DNA of 64,000 bases from Niabella sp. (GTDB taxonomy: Bacteria > Bacteroidota > Bacteroidia > Chitinophagales > Chitinophagaceae), in NCBI GenBank assembly GCA_017744715.1, contig JAGIAT010000002.1, positions 1 through 64,000 on the forward strand, in the 5' to 3' direction. The notes under the pieces are model-generated. The model did no database searches. It saw nothing but the letters and a program-made list of their open reading frames with translations, and was not told where the DNA came from. Shown piece by piece: positions 17,786-26,066 of the stretch. Position numbers and translations under genes: made by a program. Every line of letters starts with the position of its first letter. Within the stretch, counting starts at the first letter, position 1.

Positions 17786-18122
17786 ATACGATGAATTAGT
17801 AACGATCCTCAACATCACCCGCGATATGAGCGTACCGCAACAGGAACAATTCCTGATGCTTTACCAGCGGAGAAGAAAATCGCGCCAGGAGCTCCTGTTA
17901 TTATCGCTGCTGGGGTTTGTAGGTGTGGCGGGCATTCACCGGCTCATTATCGGTGATATCGCACTGGGCATTATTTACTTACTAACGGGCGGGCTCTGCC
18001 TCATCGGTACCATCGTGGACATCATTAATATAAATGCATTGACCACCCGTTATAATGCCAAACAGGCTTACGAAGCAGCTGCCTTGATTGCCGCAGCGTT
18101 TAACCAGCCGCGTAACTTTTAA
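17745..18122 (+). CDS. TM2 domain-containing protein
   Basis: The protein has 125 residues: a helical cytoplasmic N-terminal part (residues 1-45) and a TM2 domain made of two close membrane helices (LLLLSLLGFVGVAGIHRL and LGIIYLLTGGLCLIGTIVDI). The linking turn (IHRLIIGDIALGI) corresponds to the usual G-x-HRFY-x-G pattern. Its role is unknown. It overlaps the DUF2752 gene by 41 bases in a different frame, so translation is probably coupled. Its TAA stop shares bases with the stop of the convergent TonB receptor gene. Confidence 0.85.
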   Translation: MNQEQVLRVIPDIEYDELVTILNITRDMSVPQQEQFLMLYQRRRKSRQELLLLSLLGFVGVAGIHRLIIGDIALGIIYLLTGGLCLIGTIVDIININALTTRYNAKQAYEAAALIAAAFNQPRNF

Positions 18123-20152
18123 TTCTTACGCAATCTAATCGCGGCACCCAGGTAATAATTCCTAAGGGGTGCCGCATTATAATAGCGGCCTCCGGCGGCA
18201 TTGATATCATTTCCCAGACTATAGGTTTCATTGAACAGGTTGTCTACGCCGGCATACACATTTATTTCAACCGACTTTACCGGTTTCCGGTAGCCCAGCT
18301 TTATCCCCAACAGGTGATACGCCGGTGCCTGTGCTGCATTGGCGTCGTTTAAAAAAACTGCAGCGGCCGTGTAATAGTTCACATCCGTATAAATACCGGG
18401 CTTTAATGCCAGGCCCAGCTGCGTGTTCAGCGTATTCATGGGTACACCCGGCACCCATTTGCCGGAATAATCCTGGGTGGTTTTTACAAAATCGCTGTAC
18501 TTAAAATGGCTGTGTGCATAATTGGCCGTAATATTCAGGTAGTTCAGCAGGCCTGTCTGAAAGAAATGCAGATAATTCGCATACAGTTCCGCTCCTTTCT
18601 GGCGGATGTTTCCGGCATTGGTAAAATAATCGGCACCGGAGGAATCCCGGCGCTGCACCAGGGCCTGGCTCAGGTTAAAATAAAAGCCGGTGGCCTCCAG
18701 GCGCAGTTGCCCGTTCCATAATGTTTTTCTTGCAGTAAGTTCATAATTCCATCCATGCTCTGCCTTCAGATCCGGGTTAATAATGGTGGTGGAGGGCAAT
18801 ACTTCTGCCACAGTTGGCGGTGAAAAGCCGCGGGATACGGTACCCAGCAGGTCTACCGGTCCGAACTTTTTCAGTACCGTAAACCGTGGTGCTACTTCGT
18901 TATTATAACGGAATACCTGTTCGGTAACCGGATAAGCGTTCAGGCGGGTGAACTGCAGCCGGCTCCGGTTGAAGCTAACACCGGCGGTATAACTCCAGCG
19001 CTTCCACGAAAGAACGCCCTGGGTAAAGATGCTGTAAGTGCCAATGGTGACATCATCATCCGTTTGCAGGGTATCCGGCCGGCCGTTCCGGTTATCCGAT
19101 ACACGGATGGCGGAATAGCCCTGTTGCGCTTCCAGCCCTGTGCTCCACTGAAGACTGGTGTTGCCCCATTGCCTGTCAAAATCAAATACCGTACGGCCTC
19201 CGAAATGCGGTTCCTTCCGTTGCTCAAAGTTGCGTACCGCGCTGTTTTTAACCAGCGCATAGGCTCCATAACCCGTTGTAGTATTGCTCCAGTAGGGCCC
19301 GAACTTTTGCTTATGCGTTACCCCTGCGGTAAGCGTTTTTTGCCAGATGGCTGCATTGATCTGTTCTGCACCGGGAAAAACCCCTGCCTTGGGACGCGCC
19401 GCACGCGGGTTTTGCTGGTATTCCTGTAATGTAAGCGCACCCGGTGTTTGATAATACAGATCTGAAAAAAGCACCGAGGCGATCAGTTCCTGGTTCTTCC
19501 ATTTCATCCGCGTATTCCAGCTGAAATTATTCCGCTGCATCGCCGATTGCGCGCGGTATCCATCCGACTGATTGTGCGCGTAGGTAACGGTATTGGTGTA
19601 GTTGTCTTTGGCCCAGGTACCCTCTGCCAGCAGATGATGCGCATTGTAATTACCCGTAAAATACTCCACCCCCACACCGTTTTTTGTTGCTGCCGGCGGA
19701 TCGATCAGGATCAGTCCGCCGGTACCAGCACCATACATACTCGAAGCCGGACCTTTAAAAATGGTAATCGCGTTAAAATTATTAAAGGCCAGCTGGTTGA
19801 AGTAGGTATTGCCACCGGGATCGGTAAGCGGAATGCCTCCCAAGTACACTTTTACATTTCTGACGCCGAAAGGCGAGCGCAGCGAACTGCCCCGGATATT
19901 GATCCGGTAACTTCCGGGAGAACGCTCTTCCATCCGCACGCCGGCAATCGTGTTCATGGCCGTAACCAGCGCACTTTTGCTGGAAGGCGTTGCGTATTCC
20001 ACCCGGCGTACCACTGCTGTGGTGATATCGTCCTTTTGCTGAAAGGCCCTGACGGTAACCGTAACGGGGTCGATGGTTTTAACGGAATCGGTTTCCTGTG
20101 CAGCGATCAGCCGCGCGTTCAGAAGAAAAAAGACAAGAATTAAGTACCTCAC
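18119..20152 (-). CDS. TonB-dependent outer-membrane receptor
   Basis: This is a TonB-dependent transporter without the SusC-type N-terminal extension. A signal peptide (YLILVFFLLNARLIAAQ) is followed by a short TonB-box region (DPVTVTVRAFQ), a plug (GVRMEERSPGSYRINIRGSS, YLGGIPLTDPGGNTYFN, IFKGPASSMYGAGTGGLILI) and a barrel ending in LGAAIRLRKN. The frame opens at a TTG (20179), but the GTG at 20152 puts the signal peptide at the N terminus. The plug is of the kind found in receptors for ferric siderophores, metals or cobalamin. No transport partner lies next to it and no riboswitch is seen in the 130-base upstream gap, so the substrate is open. Confidence 0.88.
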   Translation of the reverse strand: MRYLILVFFLLNARLIAAQETDSVKTIDPVTVTVRAFQQKDDITTAVVRRVEYATPSSKSALVTAMNTIAGVRMEERSPGSYRINIRGSSLRSPFGVRNVKVYLGGIPLTDPGGNTYFNQLAFNNFNAITIFKGPASSMYGAGTGGLILIDPPAATKNGVGVEYFTGNYNAHHLLAEGTWAKDNYTNTVTYAHNQSDGYRAQSAMQRNNFSWNTRMKWKNQELIASVLFSDLYYQTPGALTLQEYQQNPRAARPKAGVFPGAEQINAAIWQKTLTAGVTHKQKFGPYWSNTTTGYGAYALVKNSAVRNFEQRKEPHFGGRTVFDFDRQWGNTSLQWSTGLEAQQGYSAIRVSDNRNGRPDTLQTDDDVTIGTYSIFTQGVLSWKRWSYTAGVSFNRSRLQFTRLNAYPVTEQVFRYNNEVAPRFTVLKKFGPVDLLGTVSRGFSPPTVAEVLPSTTIINPDLKAEHGWNYELTARKTLWNGQLRLEATGFYFNLSQALVQRRDSSGADYFTNAGNIRQKGAELYANYLHFFQTGLLNYLNITANYAHSHFKYSDFVKTTQDYSGKWVPGVPMNTLNTQLGLALKPGIYTDVNYYTAAAVFLNDANAAQAPAYHLLGIKLGYRKPVKSVEINVYAGVDNLFNETYSLGNDINAAGGRYYNAAPLRNYYLGAAIRLRKN

Positions 20153-20263
20153 GCTATAAAAATGCAACTTTTCAGGCAAACAAAAAAGATTCCCGGGCTG
20201 ATATCCGGCACGCTACAGCTCTGCTCATATTTCAGTATCTTCACCGTAAGCACATTTACTATT

Positions 20264-20279
20264 CGATAAAGCGTTTACA
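20264..20279. promoter_or_regulatory. LacI-type operator-like site at the lacI start
   Basis: On the minus strand the site reads TGTAAACGCTTTATCG, close to the general LacI/CcpA-type operator with a central CG. It touches the start codon of the LacI-family gene, which fits autoregulation. It is not a perfect palindrome and was not compared with a database. Confidence 0.35.
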
Positions 20280-21289
20280 TGGGTCGATTTGTTACCATAA
20301 AGGATATTGCCAAAAAGCTGAACATTTCCGTATCAACGGTTTCCCGTGCATTAAGAGACACGTATGATGTAAACCAGGAAACCCGGGAGAAAGTACTGGC
20401 CATGGCCAGCGAACTCAATTACCGTCCCAATTTCAACGCCACCGGACTGGTAAACCGCAGTTCGCACAACCTTGCGGTGATCCTGCCTTTTGTAACCAAT
20501 TATTATTTTTCAACGGTGATTACAGGAATACAGGAGGTGGCTTATGAGCAGGATTACAATATCATCCTCCATATCACCAACGATGATCCGGAGCGGGAAC
20601 TATCCATCGTTAAAAATCTTGCCGTATCGAACCTGGATGGGTTGCTGATTGCCGTTTCTTCTGATTCGGACGCTTACAGTCATTTCCAGCAGGTGATTGA
20701 TGCGGGTGTACCGATCGTGTTCTTTGACCGGGTGCCGGATGCCATTCGCACTTCCAAGGTTATGCAGGATGACTACAACGGTGCATTTGAAGCAGTGGAG
20801 CACCTGATCGAAAAAGGGTACCGGAAAATTGCGCATATAGCAGGACCCGAAGGATTGGGGTTTACCCAGAAGCGGAAGAAAGGATACCTGGATGCGCTGC
20901 AAAAAAACGGTTTGCCCGTAAAAGAGCAATGGATCATTCATTCCGGGTTTTCACAGGAAAACGGGCAGTCGGATGCTGCCAAACTTTTTAACCTGAAACA
21001 GCGGCCCGATGCTATTTTTGCCGCGAACGACCGCAAGGCGATCGGCGCCATGATCACCTTAAAAGAACAGGGCATCCAAATCGGCAAAGAGGTAGGTGTT
21101 ATCGGCTTTACCAACGACCCCGCCGCTACCATTGTTTCTCCTACACTTTCCACCATTGCTGAACCCGCATTTGAGATCGGGAAAAAAAGCTGCGAGCTCC
21201 TTTTAAAACATATTGGTAAACGGAATTTCATCCCCGAAGAAGTTACCCTTCCGGGTACGCTGATCGAGCGGGAATCTACCCGCCGTTAA
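20279..21289 (+). CDS. LacI-family transcriptional regulator
   Basis: This is a DNA-binding repressor or activator of 336 residues. The N-terminal LacI helix-turn-helix is clear (VTIKDIAKKLNISVSTVSRA, then the hinge helix YRPNFNATGLVNRSS). The periplasmic-binding-like sugar domain follows (LAVILPFVTNYYFSTVITGI, FFDRVPDAIRTSKVMQDDYNG, HIAGPEGLGFTQKRKKGYLDAL, PDAIFAANDRKAIGAM, VGVIGFTNDPAATIVSPTLS). It is convergent with nagA (14-base overlap). Two palindromes with a central CG between the MFS and nagB genes, 2.6 kb away, are its likely targets, and an amino-sugar phosphate or related sugar is the likely effector. Confidence 0.93.
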   Translation: MGRFVTIKDIAKKLNISVSTVSRALRDTYDVNQETREKVLAMASELNYRPNFNATGLVNRSSHNLAVILPFVTNYYFSTVITGIQEVAYEQDYNIILHITNDDPERELSIVKNLAVSNLDGLLIAVSSDSDAYSHFQQVIDAGVPIVFFDRVPDAIRTSKVMQDDYNGAFEAVEHLIEKGYRKIAHIAGPEGLGFTQKRKKGYLDALQKNGLPVKEQWIIHSGFSQENGQSDAAKLFNLKQRPDAIFAANDRKAIGAMITLKEQGIQIGKEVGVIGFTNDPAATIVSPTLSTIAEPAFEIGKKSCELLLKHIGKRNFIPEEVTLPGTLIERESTRR

Positions 21290-22478
21290 CCGCATCCCGG
21301 CTGTAAACCACCCGTCCGCCAATGATCGTTTTATGGATCTGTACCTGTGCATCAAAAAGCACCAGGTCGGCATCCTTACCGGCAACCAGCGTTCCCTTTT
21401 GCCCGTCGATACCCATAATACGGGCCGGCGTAGCGGTCATCATCCGCACTGCATCTGCCAGCGGAACCTCTGCCAGGGTTACCATATTCCGTACAAGCCG
21501 GTCGGCAGTGGCCACACTACCGGCAAACGAACTCCGGTCGGGGAGCCAGGCCACACCTTTATCTACAATTACCTTCAACCCGGTTGTTTGGCCTCCCAGC
21601 ACACTCTCGCCTTCCGGCATACCGGCAGCGCGCATGGCATCAGTAATCAGCGCAATCCGGTCGGCGCCCTTGATCTTTACAATCAGTTTTAATAAAGGCG
21701 CCGGCAGATGGATGCCATCTGCGATCACTTCCACATCCATTGCATCGATCAGGTAGCCGCTTTCAATAACACCTGCATACCGGTAGCCGTTCCTTCTTGA
21801 AACACCAGACATGCCCGAGTAAAAATGCGTGGCGAGGGTATACCCGTTTTCAAACGCGGTAATCACTTCTTCATATACCGCATCGGTATGTGCGATGGCC
21901 GGAAGCACATTCTTCGACAGGAGGAATTGCCCCAGTTCGATGGCCCCTTCCAGTTCCGGTGCGGCGCTCCAGCGTTTAATAGCACGGGAGTACCCGATCA
22001 CTTCTTTATACTCTTCCGGATCGGGGTTGCGGATATAACGCGGATCCTGTGCTCCGCGTTGGTTCATCGCAAAATAAGGCCCTTCCAGGTGCATGCCCAG
22101 AAGCTGCGCGCCATTTGTGTTCCGTTGCTGAGCGCTTTCAAAAACATCCAGCGTATCCAGCAGGCTTTGCTTTTCGCTGGTAAGGGTGGTAGGATATAAT
22201 GCCGTGGTACCGTACTGTGCGTGTGTTGCTGCTATTTTAAGAAACGCCGCTTCGGTGCCATCCATAAAATCATACCCGCCCCCGCCGTGTACATGCAGGT
22301 CTATAAATCCCGGGGCCAGGAAACGGCCTTCCGCATCGATCTCCAGGGCGCCGGGCACCTCCTGGTTTTGCTCCCCCACATACACAATGCGCCCTTCCGC
22401 GGCTATTAATGTACCTTCATTAATAATCCGCCGGGGCGTAAGGATCCGGGCATTGATGATTTTCAGATAACGTTCCAT
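21276..22478 (-). CDS. nagA: N-acetylglucosamine-6-phosphate deacetylase
   Basis: This enzyme removes the acetyl group of GlcNAc-6-phosphate in the cytoplasm. It belongs to the metal-dependent amidohydrolase superfamily: the barrel motif DLHVHGGGGYDFMDG, the metal and substrate region LLGMHLEGPYFAMNQRGAQD, His residues in LPAIAHTDAVY and LATHFYSGMSG, ADGIHL, and the catalytic Asp in ALITDAMRAAGMPEG. The length of 400 residues is normal. It ends 14 bases inside the convergent lacI gene, and the MFS gene lies 10 bases upstream on the same strand, so the two form an operon. Together with the NagB-like protein at 24.0 kb it completes the path from GlcNAc-6-P to fructose-6-P. Confidence 0.93.
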   Translation of the reverse strand: MERYLKIINARILTPRRIINEGTLIAAEGRIVYVGEQNQEVPGALEIDAEGRFLAPGFIDLHVHGGGGYDFMDGTEAAFLKIAATHAQYGTTALYPTTLTSEKQSLLDTLDVFESAQQRNTNGAQLLGMHLEGPYFAMNQRGAQDPRYIRNPDPEEYKEVIGYSRAIKRWSAAPELEGAIELGQFLLSKNVLPAIAHTDAVYEEVITAFENGYTLATHFYSGMSGVSRRNGYRYAGVIESGYLIDAMDVEVIADGIHLPAPLLKLIVKIKGADRIALITDAMRAAGMPEGESVLGGQTTGLKVIVDKGVAWLPDRSSFAGSVATADRLVRNMVTLAEVPLADAVRMMTATPARIMGIDGQKGTLVAGKDADLVLFDAQVQIHKTIIGGRVVYSRDAVNGG

Positions 22479-22488
22479 CTGTTTGAAT

Positions 22489-23808
22489 TTACGACCATTT
22501 TTTTATACGGTGTCCATAGAATGCATAAAAAACCAGGTAGGCATAGCAGGGCACCAATACCCAGTATGCCTCACGGGTACCGTGCAGGTCTGCCAGGTGG
22601 CCGTATACCAATGGCAGGATACCGTTGCCGCACAACCCCATAATCATCACCGAAGCCCCCAGTTTGGTAAACCGCCCCAGTCCGTTTATAGCCAGCGGCC
22701 AGATGCCGGCCCATATCAGTGAATTGGCCAGGCCCAGCAGCGCTATAAACCAGATAGAGGCATCGATGGTATGCCCCAGGAAGGCACTGCTGCCTTTAAT
22801 CAACAGGATCAGTAATGAAAACAGCGTGCCCAGCAGGGTACATACCTGCAACGCCCGTTTCTGACTGATGAACCGGGGTATCAGGATCACGCCCAGCAGG
22901 TAACCGCAAATGGTTGCAAACAAGGTATACGAAGGAAAGACCTTTGCTTCCAGCAGCGGCATGTGCATGGAAGTGGCATAGCCGATGATGGTATCAATAG
23001 AAATCACCTGTGTGCCCACATGCAGGAAGATGGCAACGGCTCCCAGGATCAGGTATGGAAAATCGAAAATACTTTTTTTATCCGCGTTCGCCCTGGACAC
23101 CTCCGGATCTTCCTTTTCAGTATTGATTTCCGGCAACGGCGATTTCAGGATCAGCAATCCCAGCAGCAGCAGCACGATGCCCACCACAAAATAAGGAACC
23201 ATTACCCGCTGAATGAGTTCATCCAGCACCAGCTCCCGTTCTCCCGGCTGCATCAACGGGATCCGGTTAAACAATTCCGTATCCGTTTTACGCAAAATAA
23301 CGGCGGCAAAGATCAGCGGGGCCAGTATACCCGCTCCTTTGTTGCATACGCCCAGGATACTGATGCGTTGTGCGGCCCGGTCTATCGGCCCCAGGATGGT
23401 AATATAGGGGTTGGCCGCAGTTTGCAGGACAGACAACCCCACTCCCAGCGCAAACAAACCGGTTAAGAAGATACCGTAGGTTCGAACGGCAGCGGCAGGT
23501 ATAAACAGGAAAGCGCCGATGGCCATCACACCAAAGCCGATAGCCATTCCTTTTTTGAACCCCGTTCGCTTTAACAGGTAAGAAGCAGGCACCGAAATAA
23601 TGAGGTAGGAAATATAAAAAGCGAACGTAACAAAGTACGACTCAAAGGTAGTGAGCTCGCAGGCGATCTTGAAATAAGGGATCAGTATAGAGTTTACCCA
23701 GGAGATAAAGCCGATCACAAAAAATACCACGGCAATGATGCCGATGGAAACCCCCACCTGTTTATTTGTAAGTGCAGCAGCAGATACGTCTGTATTCTTT
23801 TCTTTCAT
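22489..23808 (-). CDS. FHS-family sugar MFS transporter
   Basis: This is an inner-membrane sugar/proton symporter with about twelve membrane helices. The start at 23808 gives MKEKNTDVSAAALTNKQ, then the first helix with VVFFVIGFISWVNSILIPYFK, and the family pattern around VTFAFYISYLIISVPASYLL, KRTGFKKGMAIG, LQTAANPYITILGP and NSLIWAGIWPLAINGLG. This fits the fucose/glucose/galactose symporter group that also holds GlcNAc transporters of the NagP kind. The nagA gene follows after 10 bases, and a NagB-like gene is divergent. GlcNAc is therefore the likely substrate (inference from context). A palindromic operator overlaps its probable promoter. Confidence 0.92.
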   Translation of the reverse strand: MKEKNTDVSAAALTNKQVGVSIGIIAVVFFVIGFISWVNSILIPYFKIACELTTFESYFVTFAFYISYLIISVPASYLLKRTGFKKGMAIGFGVMAIGAFLFIPAAAVRTYGIFLTGLFALGVGLSVLQTAANPYITILGPIDRAAQRISILGVCNKGAGILAPLIFAAVILRKTDTELFNRIPLMQPGERELVLDELIQRVMVPYFVVGIVLLLLGLLILKSPLPEINTEKEDPEVSRANADKKSIFDFPYLILGAVAIFLHVGTQVISIDTIIGYATSMHMPLLEAKVFPSYTLFATICGYLLGVILIPRFISQKRALQVCTLLGTLFSLLILLIKGSSAFLGHTIDASIWFIALLGLANSLIWAGIWPLAINGLGRFTKLGASVMIMGLCGNGILPLVYGHLADLHGTREAYWVLVPCYAYLVFYAFYGHRIKKWS

Positions 23809-23898
23809 ATTTATCGTTGGGATCAGGGCCGGTTGACGGCGTTTGATTGTTTTTGCTAAGTTATTGATTATTGATGTGCTACCTCTTTTTGAAGGCCA

Positions 23899-23906
23899 CA
23901 AATATC
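23899..23906 (-). promoter_or_regulatory. Probable -7 element of the MFS-nagA operon
   Basis: On the minus strand GATATTTG matches seven of eight bases of TAnnTTTG. It overlaps the first two bases of the palindrome at 23905-23922, an ordinary place for repression. Confidence 0.4.
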
Positions 23907-23922
23907 CGGTAACGTTACCGGA
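23905..23922. promoter_or_regulatory. LacI-type operator 1, perfect palindrome
   Basis: TCCGGTAACGTTACCGGA is an exact 18-base palindrome with a central CG, as in LacI-family operators. It lies between the divergent MFS-nagA and nagB units and touches the probable -7 element of the MFS gene. A second related site has its centre 24 bases away. The nearby LacI-family protein is the likely ligand. Confidence 0.72.
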
Positions 23923-23930
23923 ATCCTTGC

Positions 23931-23944
23931 CGATAACGTTACCG
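23931..23944. promoter_or_regulatory. LacI-type operator 2
   Basis: CGATAACGTTACCG is a 14-base palindrome with one mismatch and shares the core TAACGTTACCG with operator 1. The spacing of 24 bases between centres would place two dimers a little over two helical turns apart. Confidence 0.65.
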
Positions 23945-23988
23945 TTGTTTTATTCGCCGCCCTGCCTTTATTCCTGTTCGTTAATTGA

Positions 23989-23996
23989 TACTTTTG
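23989..23996 (+). promoter_or_regulatory. -7 element of the nagB promoter
   Basis: TACTTTTG is an exact match to TAnnTTTG, 49 bases before the nagB start. A TTTA at 23967-23970 could serve as a weak -33 (18-base spacing). The operators lie just upstream. Confidence 0.55.
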
Positions 23997-24044
23997 ATTA
24001 TGCGATGTATGTATCGCTTCACCTTTAAAAATTAGTTTTTTGCT

Positions 24045-24788
24045 ATGGAATTGATCATACAAAACGATAAGTATGCCCTTGGAAATGCCGCCGGAACACA
24101 AACAGCCATCCTCATTCGCCGGGCTATTGAGCAAACCGGAAAAGCAAACATCATCCTGGCTACCGGCACCAGCCAGTTTCAGACACTGGAACAGCTGATC
24201 CGGGAAGATATTGACTGGAGCAAGGTGGTGATGTTTCACCTTGACGAATACATCGGGCTTCCCGTTACCCATCCTGCAAGCTTCAGAAAATATCTTAAAG
24301 AACGTTTCCTGGATAAAGTAGCTCCATTAAAAGCTTATTATCTCATAAACGGGGAAAACGATGCCGAAGCGGAGCGCCAGCGTTTAAACGGGCTTATCCG
24401 GCAATATCCCATTGATGTTGCGTTGGTGGGCATCGGGGAAAACGGGCACCTGGCGTTTAACGATCCTCCCGCCGACTTCCATACCGAAGATCCTTATCTG
24501 ATTGTAAACCTGGATGAAAAATGCCGGCTGCAGCAGATGGGCGAAGGATGGTTTGCCACCATCAACGATGTGCCGGCGCAGGCCATCAGTATGTCGGTAA
24601 AACAGATCATGAAATCCGCCCACATCATTTGCTCTGTACCGGACAGTCGCAAAGCGCAGGCCATTAAGAACAGTGTGGAGCAGCCGGTAAGCCCGCTTTT
24701 CCCCGCAAGCATTTTACAGGAGCACCCCTCCTGCTGGCTATACCTGGATGAAACATCCGCCGCGTTGCTGGCGCCCGCCTTTAAATAA
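24045..24788 (+). CDS. nagB: Glucosamine-6-phosphate deaminase family protein
   Basis: This is the deaminase/isomerase that would turn glucosamine-6-phosphate into fructose-6-phosphate and ammonia. The Rossmann-like fold shows the phosphate and substrate motifs [26 protein letters not shown] and [18 protein letters not shown]. The general-base His of the GHxAFN motif is present. E. coli NagB has GVGNDGHIAFNEP, so the Asp before GH is Asn here and the later Glu is Asp. Related proteins in many environmental bacteria appear to share this form, so activity is likely but not certain. It is divergent from the MFS-nagA unit and followed at 6 bases by a secreted glycosidase-like gene. Confidence 0.85.
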   Translation: MELIIQNDKYALGNAAGTQTAILIRRAIEQTGKANIILATGTSQFQTLEQLIREDIDWSKVVMFHLDEYIGLPVTHPASFRKYLKERFLDKVAPLKAYYLINGENDAEAERQRLNGLIRQYPIDVALVGIGENGHLAFNDPPADFHTEDPYLIVNLDEKCRLQQMGEGWFATINDVPAQAISMSVKQIMKSAHIICSVPDSRKAQAIKNSVEQPVSPLFPASILQEHPSCWLYLDETSAALLAPAFK

Positions 24789-24794
24789 AAACTG

Positions 24795-25988
24795 ATGCAG
24801 CTCCGGATCCGTCATATCCTGCTGTTACTGGTAATTGCATCGCTTACCTTACCGGTGGATGCGCAACCCGCGGCTGCGCGGCCGTTTGCACCCATTCCTG
24901 CCGACGGATTGCCGCTGGCACAGATTTTTGATGGGGGTGTTCCGGATCCTACGGTATACCTGCAGCACCGCAACAAGGTATACTTTATCTGGGGTGCCGG
25001 CCGTTCAAAACAGCCCGGTAACATTGTGGCCAGCCGGTACTTTCCTTCTGTACGCAATCCAGATCGCAAGCGCGACATCGAATGGTATAAAAAAAATCAT
25101 CCCGACTGGATCCTTTACCAGGCAGACCAAACAACACCGGCCTATGGTTATATTTATGACTTTGGCGGGCTCGTTCCCCTGGATGTTTCAAATCCGGCTG
25201 TAAGGCTGTATTATCTTAATGAATTTATACTACCGGCGGTGCAAAAGGGGTACCGCGTGGTAGCGATGGATAATGTAGACCTGGGCAACTGGCCGGGAGC
25301 CGCAGGACGCTTTGTAAACGGTCAATGGGAGCAGCTTTATACGGGTAAAAAAAACGATACCGCATTTCAGCACAACATGATCCGCTGGATCCGGTTTCTT
25401 TCTGATCAGCTGCATCCGTTAGGCGTAGCTGTTGCCGCCAATATTAAGGCCTCCAGCGCTCCGATGGATGTGGTACTGCGCATGATGCAGGGCGCCGACA
25501 TCTGGCTGGACGAAAATGGTTTTACGCATACCGGTAAAAACATAACAGGCAAGGCCTGGGAATGGCAGCGTACCATTTTAGAACGTATAGCGCTTTCAAA
25601 GGGATATATATCCATTAACCAGGTCCGTGGTACGATGGACCAGGCAGATCCCGCACAAATAGAATGGGTGATGGCCAACTTCCTGTTGCTGCGCGGACCA
25701 CAAAGTTTGCTGGCCGTAACCGGCTTTGAAAAGAAAGCCATTTACCAGGAGTTTCATTACCGGCCGGAGCTGGATATCAATATAGGAGCCCCGGTAGAGC
25801 AGGCGCATCCGGTACAACAGGTATGGACCCGGCGGTATCAAAACGGAATCGTTTACGTGAACCCCGCTCCGCAGGACACAGTCCGTATTGCAGTTCCCCA
25901 CGGCAACTGGAAAACCCTCAGCGGCTCCTTAAAACAAAAAACGTTGCAGCTGCCACCGGGATCGGGCAGGATCCTTATAAAAGAATAG
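24795..25988 (+). CDS. Secreted putative TIM-barrel glycoside hydrolase
   Basis: The protein has 397 residues with a signal peptide (HILLLLVIASLTLPVDAQ). The mature part looks like a hypothetical glycosidase barrel of the GHL kind: FIWGAGRSKQPGNIVASRYF, WYKKNHPDWILYQAD, GLVPLDVSNPAVRLYYLNEF, GYRVVAMDNVDLGNWPGAAG, GVAVAANIKASSA, GADIWLDENGFTH and SINQVRGTMDQADPAQ. The Asp in AMDNVDLGNW and the acidic pair in WLDENGF are candidate catalytic residues (inference). A small beta domain ends the protein. It is probably cotranscribed with nagB (6-base gap), which suggests a substrate containing amino sugars. No family number can be given from sequence alone. Confidence 0.68.
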   Translation: MQLRIRHILLLLVIASLTLPVDAQPAAARPFAPIPADGLPLAQIFDGGVPDPTVYLQHRNKVYFIWGAGRSKQPGNIVASRYFPSVRNPDRKRDIEWYKKNHPDWILYQADQTTPAYGYIYDFGGLVPLDVSNPAVRLYYLNEFILPAVQKGYRVVAMDNVDLGNWPGAAGRFVNGQWEQLYTGKKNDTAFQHNMIRWIRFLSDQLHPLGVAVAANIKASSAPMDVVLRMMQGADIWLDENGFTHTGKNITGKAWEWQRTILERIALSKGYISINQVRGTMDQADPAQIEWVMANFLLLRGPQSLLAVTGFEKKAIYQEFHYRPELDINIGAPVEQAHPVQQVWTRRYQNGIVYVNPAPQDTVRIAVPHGNWKTLSGSLKQKTLQLPPGSGRILIKE

Positions 25989-26066
25989 CGGCTATTTACC
26001 GCAAATGTTCACATATAACGCATAGGCTCTGGTTTGCCGGAGCACTTGATAAAAAATAACAGGCAT

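Noticed and set aside
20153..20278. Possible cobalamin riboswitch before the TonB receptor
   Set aside because: The gap is only about 125 bases and shows no B12-box-like sequence or suitable fold.
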